A stretch of 64,000 bases of DNA from Chryseobacterium sp. T16E-39 (lineage in GTDB: Bacteria; Bacteroidota; Bacteroidia; Flavobacteriales; Weeksellaceae): contig NZ_CP022282.1 of NCBI RefSeq assembly GCF_002216065.1, forward strand, positions 1,860,001 to 1,924,000, written 5' to 3'. Below are positions 61,197 through 64,000 of the stretch, one piece after another; position 1 is the first letter of the stretch; the number at the start of each line of letters is the position of its first letter. A model generated the notes under the pieces. The model was not told the DNA's origin. It searched no databases and saw nothing but the letters and a program-made list of their open reading frames with translations. The translations under genes and the position numbers were made by a program.

Positions 61197-61829
61197 ATGA
61201 AATATAAATTTGCGATGGGTTTTCTTAGCCTGTTTTCATTAGGAATGGTACAGGCTCAGGAAAAGGAGCAGACAATAGAAAAAGAGAAAAGTTTGTATGT
61301 AAAAGGTAATGCTCTTCTTCTTCCCGTAGGAGTTTTGAACGCCGGATTAGAATACCAGCTGAGTAAAAAGTATACCTTACAGGGAGATTTTTTAGTTTCT
61401 CCATGGAAATCTTTCGCAGGACATGAATTTCAGTATTACTCTGTTTCCCTGGAAGGCAGATATTATTTTGACGAAGCCTTTAAACACTGGTATGTAGGAG
61501 CCAATCTTTCCACTGCTGCCTTTGTACTTCAAAAATGGAACTATTGGGGATCGGGTACCTATACCAATGATCGTGGGGAAAAATTTGTAAAATCCAATCT
61601 TTATCAAAAGGGAATTTCTGTTATAGTAGGCGTTACTGCAGGTTATCAGTTCCAACTTTCAGAAAACTGGAATCTGGATGTATATGCAACGGTTGGTACT
61701 TCTCAGGATTTCTATAAAGGGTATGATCGTACAACAGGTAAAAGATACGATATGGCAAAAGATTTCAATAAAAGTGGTGAAGTATTACCTTACAGAGGAG
61801 GTATTATGATTTCTTACAAATTAAAATAA
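61197..61829 (+). CDS. DUF3575 outer-membrane protein
   Basis: A 210-residue exported barrel-type protein (signal FAMGFLSLFSLGMVQAQ). The mature part starts VKGNALLLPVGVLNAGLEYQLSKKYTLQGDFL (read in part), the DUF3575 pattern, and ends in a strand GGIMISYKLK. Eight-strand barrel expected. Follows the thioredoxin-family gene by eight bases and is probably in the same operon. Confidence 0.8.
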   Translation: MKYKFAMGFLSLFSLGMVQAQEKEQTIEKEKSLYVKGNALLLPVGVLNAGLEYQLSKKYTLQGDFLVSPWKSFAGHEFQYYSVSLEGRYYFDEAFKHWYVGANLSTAAFVLQKWNYWGSGTYTNDRGEKFVKSNLYQKGISVIVGVTAGYQFQLSENWNLDVYATVGTSQDFYKGYDRTTGKRYDMAKDFNKSGEVLPYRGGIMISYKLK

Positions 61830-61833
61830 TACC

Positions 61834-62040
61834 ATGAAACTATTCGGAAAGAACCATATCATCATTTTAGTGATTACTTTTGTCATCCTATTCCTAATGA
61901 ATTATATTGGGAATGAAGCCCCTGACAAATTACAAAGAGCTGTTATGACGGCTTTTGCCGGAGTTGTTGGATTAACAATCGGTCTTTTTATACTGAATAA
62001 GGGTAAAAATGACAAGAACCCACCACAGGATTTCGATTAG
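61834..62040 (+). CDS. small two-helix membrane protein
   Basis: A 68-residue protein with two hydrophobic helices (HIIILVITFVILFLMNYI and MTAFAGVVGLTIGLFIL) and a polar tail. No family recognised. Four bases after the DUF3575 gene; its stop overlaps the convergent muramidase gene by four bases. Confidence 0.65.
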   Translation: MKLFGKNHIIILVITFVILFLMNYIGNEAPDKLQRAVMTAFAGVVGLTIGLFILNKGKNDKNPPQDFD

Positions 62041-63233
62041 TTCTCATATACAATATACCGGGATCTTATTTTTTCAAATGTATCTAGATCCGGCTTCCAC
62101 GAGGCTTTGATTTCTTTTATTGACTTGCCTGCTATGATTTGTTTTCTCAATTCATCAGTCCCTGATAATGTATCAAACCATAGATTTTTAAGGAAAAAAT
62201 CAAGTTGTGGATTCTTATAGTTTTTATAAGCTTTAATAACCCATTCTAAATTAAGCTCCCTTAAGTCGGTTGAATAATCAGACAGATTTTCACCATAGCA
62301 TAATTGTCCATTAAGGAAAGGATCTTTTGCTCCATAATTAGGTTTTGGGGTAAATTGATAAGGAAGACTTTTCGTCCATGGAGAACCATACACCTGAAAA
62401 GGAGTATCCGTTCCTCTTCCTACAGAAACCTGTGTTCCTTCAAAAAAACATAAACTTGGATATAGGTTTATTGATTTATCATTAGGTAGATTTGGAGACG
62501 GCTTATCAGAAATAGCATATCGTTGTTTTTTATGATAATTCTGCATTGGAATCAAGGTATACTTTGCCTGTACTCCATTTTTCAGCCATTTTTCACCATT
62601 AACCATTTTTCCATACTCGCCAATAGTCAGACCATATACTACAGGAACTTCATGCATTCCTACAAAACTAGTCCATTTTTTCTTTAAAACCGGACCATCC
62701 GTATATCCATCATGAGGATTGGGCCTGTCCAGTACCATTACCTCAACATTATTTTCAGCAGCGGCTTCCATCAAATAAGTTAACGTTGAAATATAAGTAT
62801 AGAACCGAACTCCAACATCCTGGATATCAAAAACGACAATATCAATTCCTTTTAATTGTTCAGCCTTTGGTTTTTTATTGCTTCCATATAAAGAAACAAT
62901 TGAAATTCCTGTCTTCGAATCAACTCCATTCTTTACTTTCTCACCCGCATCGGCATCTCCTCTGAAACCATGTTCAGGGGCAAAAATAGCTTTTATCTTA
63001 ACTCCGTTTTTTACCAGAAAATCGACTAAATAGGTTTTATCTTTCATTAAACCAGTTTGATTGGTTACAATACCAATTGTTTTACCTTTTAATAATGGCA
63101 AATACACGTCAGGACGGTCTGCACCTGTCTTAAAATCACCTTTAGTTTGATTTTGAGAATAATATTGATTGAATACTCCTAAAAAAATTAGGCAAATAAG
63201 AAGTAAATTTTTAATTTTGAAATCTAAATTCAT
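62037..63233 (-). CDS. DUF1343 protein, NamZ-type exo-beta-N-acetylmuramidase
   Basis: A 398-residue exported protein of the DUF1343 (YbbC/NamZ) family, which removes terminal MurNAc from peptidoglycan fragments. Signal NLLLICLIFLGVFNQYYSQ; family motifs IGIVTNQTGL, IFAPEHGFRGDADAGE, DIQDVGVRFYTYISTL, VLDRPNP and VSVGRGTDTPFQVYGSPW. I start at ATG 63233; the frame is open to 63467, but that part lies under the permease gene on the other strand and has no signal peptide. Confidence 0.9.
   Translation of the reverse strand: MNLDFKIKNLLLICLIFLGVFNQYYSQNQTKGDFKTGADRPDVYLPLLKGKTIGIVTNQTGLMKDKTYLVDFLVKNGVKIKAIFAPEHGFRGDADAGEKVKNGVDSKTGISIVSLYGSNKKPKAEQLKGIDIVVFDIQDVGVRFYTYISTLTYLMEAAAENNVEVMVLDRPNPHDGYTDGPVLKKKWTSFVGMHEVPVVYGLTIGEYGKMVNGEKWLKNGVQAKYTLIPMQNYHKKQRYAISDKPSPNLPNDKSINLYPSLCFFEGTQVSVGRGTDTPFQVYGSPWTKSLPYQFTPKPNYGAKDPFLNGQLCYGENLSDYSTDLRELNLEWVIKAYKNYKNPQLDFFLKNLWFDTLSGTDELRKQIIAGKSIKEIKASWKPDLDTFEKIRSRYIVYEN
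63212..63219 (+). promoter_or_regulatory. promoter box of the permease gene
   Basis: TAATTTTG, inside the first codons of the divergent muramidase gene. Confidence 0.45.
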
Positions 63234-63237
63234 AAGC

Positions 63238-64000
63238 TTGAACTTTCCTTTATATTTCTCTAGAAAAATAGCGTTTTCCAAAGATAACAAAAATAATCTT
63301 TCAAGGGTTATCATCTTCATAGGCAGGCTTTCCGTGGCTTTAGGAATTATAGTTTCATTAATAACGGTATCTACAGGTTTTGGTTCTAAAAAAGCAATCA
63401 AAGAAAGACTGGCAGATTTCAGCGGACATATTACGGTAAAATCAACCCGATCAAATTCTTCATACAATACTTCTGTTCTTGATAAACAAGGTTTAAATAT
63501 CCAGAAAATAAAAGCACTTCCTGATGTTGAAAGTGTTCAAAAATATGCCATGGTTACAGGAATCATGCGTAATGAACATAATTTTGCAGGGATCATATTT
63601 AAAGGAATAGGCAAAGATTTTGATAGTGTACGCTTTAAAAAATTCTTAATTGCAGGAAGAACCCCTAATGTTACAGAAGTAGGGTATAATCATGGGGTAA
63701 CCATTTCACAAAAAATTGCGAATGATCTCCATTTAAAAGTTAAAGACAGTATCGTTACCATATTCTCAAAAGCTGATCAGAAACCTATTTACAGAAAGTT
63801 TGAAGTAGTTGGAATCTACCGGACTGATATTAAAATGATTGATGAACAGTTTGTCATTGGTGGGATTAACCACGTCAGAAAGATACAGGATATGAAACCC
63901 GATGATATTGGAGGATTGGATATTTTCTTTAAAAATGTAAACGATATCGATAGTGATTTTCCGGAAATAGAAAAACTCATCGGTTATAAAAATTATGCTG
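63238..64000 (+). CDS. ABC transporter permease, LolC/E-MacB type (3' part outside window)
   Basis: A frame open to the right edge, 254 codons visible. It starts with LNFPLYFSRKIAF, has one helix (SVALGIIVSLITVSTGFG, about 30-50) and then a large periplasmic domain (ADFSGHITVKS, VESVQKYAMVTGIM, GVTISQKIANDLHLKVKDS, VVGIYRTDI), which is the MacB/LolE-like permease layout. There is no ATG at the start: TTG 63238 is the best choice, TTG 63217 the alternative. Divergent from the muramidase gene by four bases. Likely role in lipoprotein release or export. Confidence 0.8.
   Translation, partial: MNFPLYFSRKIAFSKDNKNNLSRVIIFIGRLSVALGIIVSLITVSTGFGSKKAIKERLADFSGHITVKSTRSNSSYNTSVLDKQGLNIQKIKALPDVESVQKYAMVTGIMRNEHNFAGIIFKGIGKDFDSVRFKKFLIAGRTPNVTEVGYNHGVTISQKIANDLHLKVKDSIVTIFSKADQKPIYRKFEVVGIYRTDIKMIDEQFVIGGINHVRKIQDMKPDDIGGLDIFFKNVNDIDSDFPEIEKLIGYKNYA
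63279..63286 (-). promoter_or_regulatory. promoter box of the muramidase gene
   Basis: TATCTTTG on the minus strand (a second box, TATTTTTG, at 63295-63288), inside the permease coding region. Confidence 0.4.

Noticed and set aside
63234..63467. 78-residue N-terminal extension of the muramidase frame
   Set aside because: It lies opposite the permease gene; ATG 63233 precedes a proper signal peptide.
1..64000. CRISPR array, prophage, insertion sequence or rRNA operon
   Set aside because: No regularly spaced direct repeats, transposase, integrase, phage genes or rRNA sequences were seen in either strand.

Overview
The window reads as a chromosomal segment of a Flavobacteriia bacterium, most likely Chryseobacterium or a close relative (Weeksellaceae). 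This rests on low GC, promoters of the Bacteroidota type (TTG, then 17-23 bases, then TAnnTTTG), several type IX secretion (T9SS) C-terminal sorting domains, an intact Bat aerotolerance operon, a PNGase F-like secreted amidase, a YpdA-like reductase, and fused PlsC/N-acyltransferase and DUF6263/DUF4834/YfhO-type genes. No phage or transposase is visible. Assignment to genus is inference.

Layout. 0-13 kb: housekeeping and envelope genes (ung, a GNAT, mutS2, a T9SS surface protein, a cobalamin riboswitch placed before an acyl-CoA thioesterase, an HD phosphohydrolase, a PadR/PspC stress pair, an unannotated 20-residue amphipathic peptide gene with its own terminator, a PlsC acyltransferase, a hotdog thioesterase next to an isochorismate synthase). 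13-22 kb: MarC and the Bat operon (moxR, GNAT, DUF58, a BatD-like gene, batA, batB, batC, batD) on the minus strand. 22-27 kb: two secreted proteins, one a PNGase F homologue with its three catalytic acids, then an AT-rich island with two orphan immunity-type genes (SUFU and TPR), bordered by a broken T9SS tail and a possible toxin tail. 27-35 kb: a plus-strand run DinB, rlmB, serine hydrolase, DUF6263, DUF4834, YfhO, glycosyltransferase. 35-50 kb: ypdA, MFS plus TonB receptor, 3-hydroxyacyl-CoA dehydrogenase, glnS (apparent frameshift), alpha/beta hydrolase, a sigma-54-type promoter before a 25-codon ORF, menC, fbp, lysC and an OlsF-like acyltransferase. 50-52 kb: two identical tRNA-Phe genes, each with promoter and terminator, bracketing a DUF3472 lipoprotein.

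The most interesting locus is 51.8-56.7 kb. It holds a LuxR-type regulator (minus strand), a 53-codon precursor peptide with a double-glycine leader, a strong hairpin, a JmjC-like cupin protein with an HxD...H metal triad, and a peptidase-containing ABC exporter (C39 domain) coupled to the cupin gene by a TAATG overlap. The core peptide has no Cys and no Thr, but carries four V-x-Q triads. I read this as a RiPP-type secreted peptide system in which a cupin oxygenase is the only visible tailoring enzyme. Downstream on the minus strand lie a secreted S33-type hydrolase, an outer-membrane protein and a membrane-bound AraC regulator that may or may not be related.

60-64 kb: a thioredoxin-family gene split by a one-base homopolymer frameshift, a DUF3575 protein, a small membrane protein, a DUF1343/NamZ-type muramidase and the start of an ABC transporter permease. 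Two one-base homopolymer losses (glnS and the thioredoxin gene) may be sequencing errors. All family assignments come from reading motifs by eye; no database search was run.
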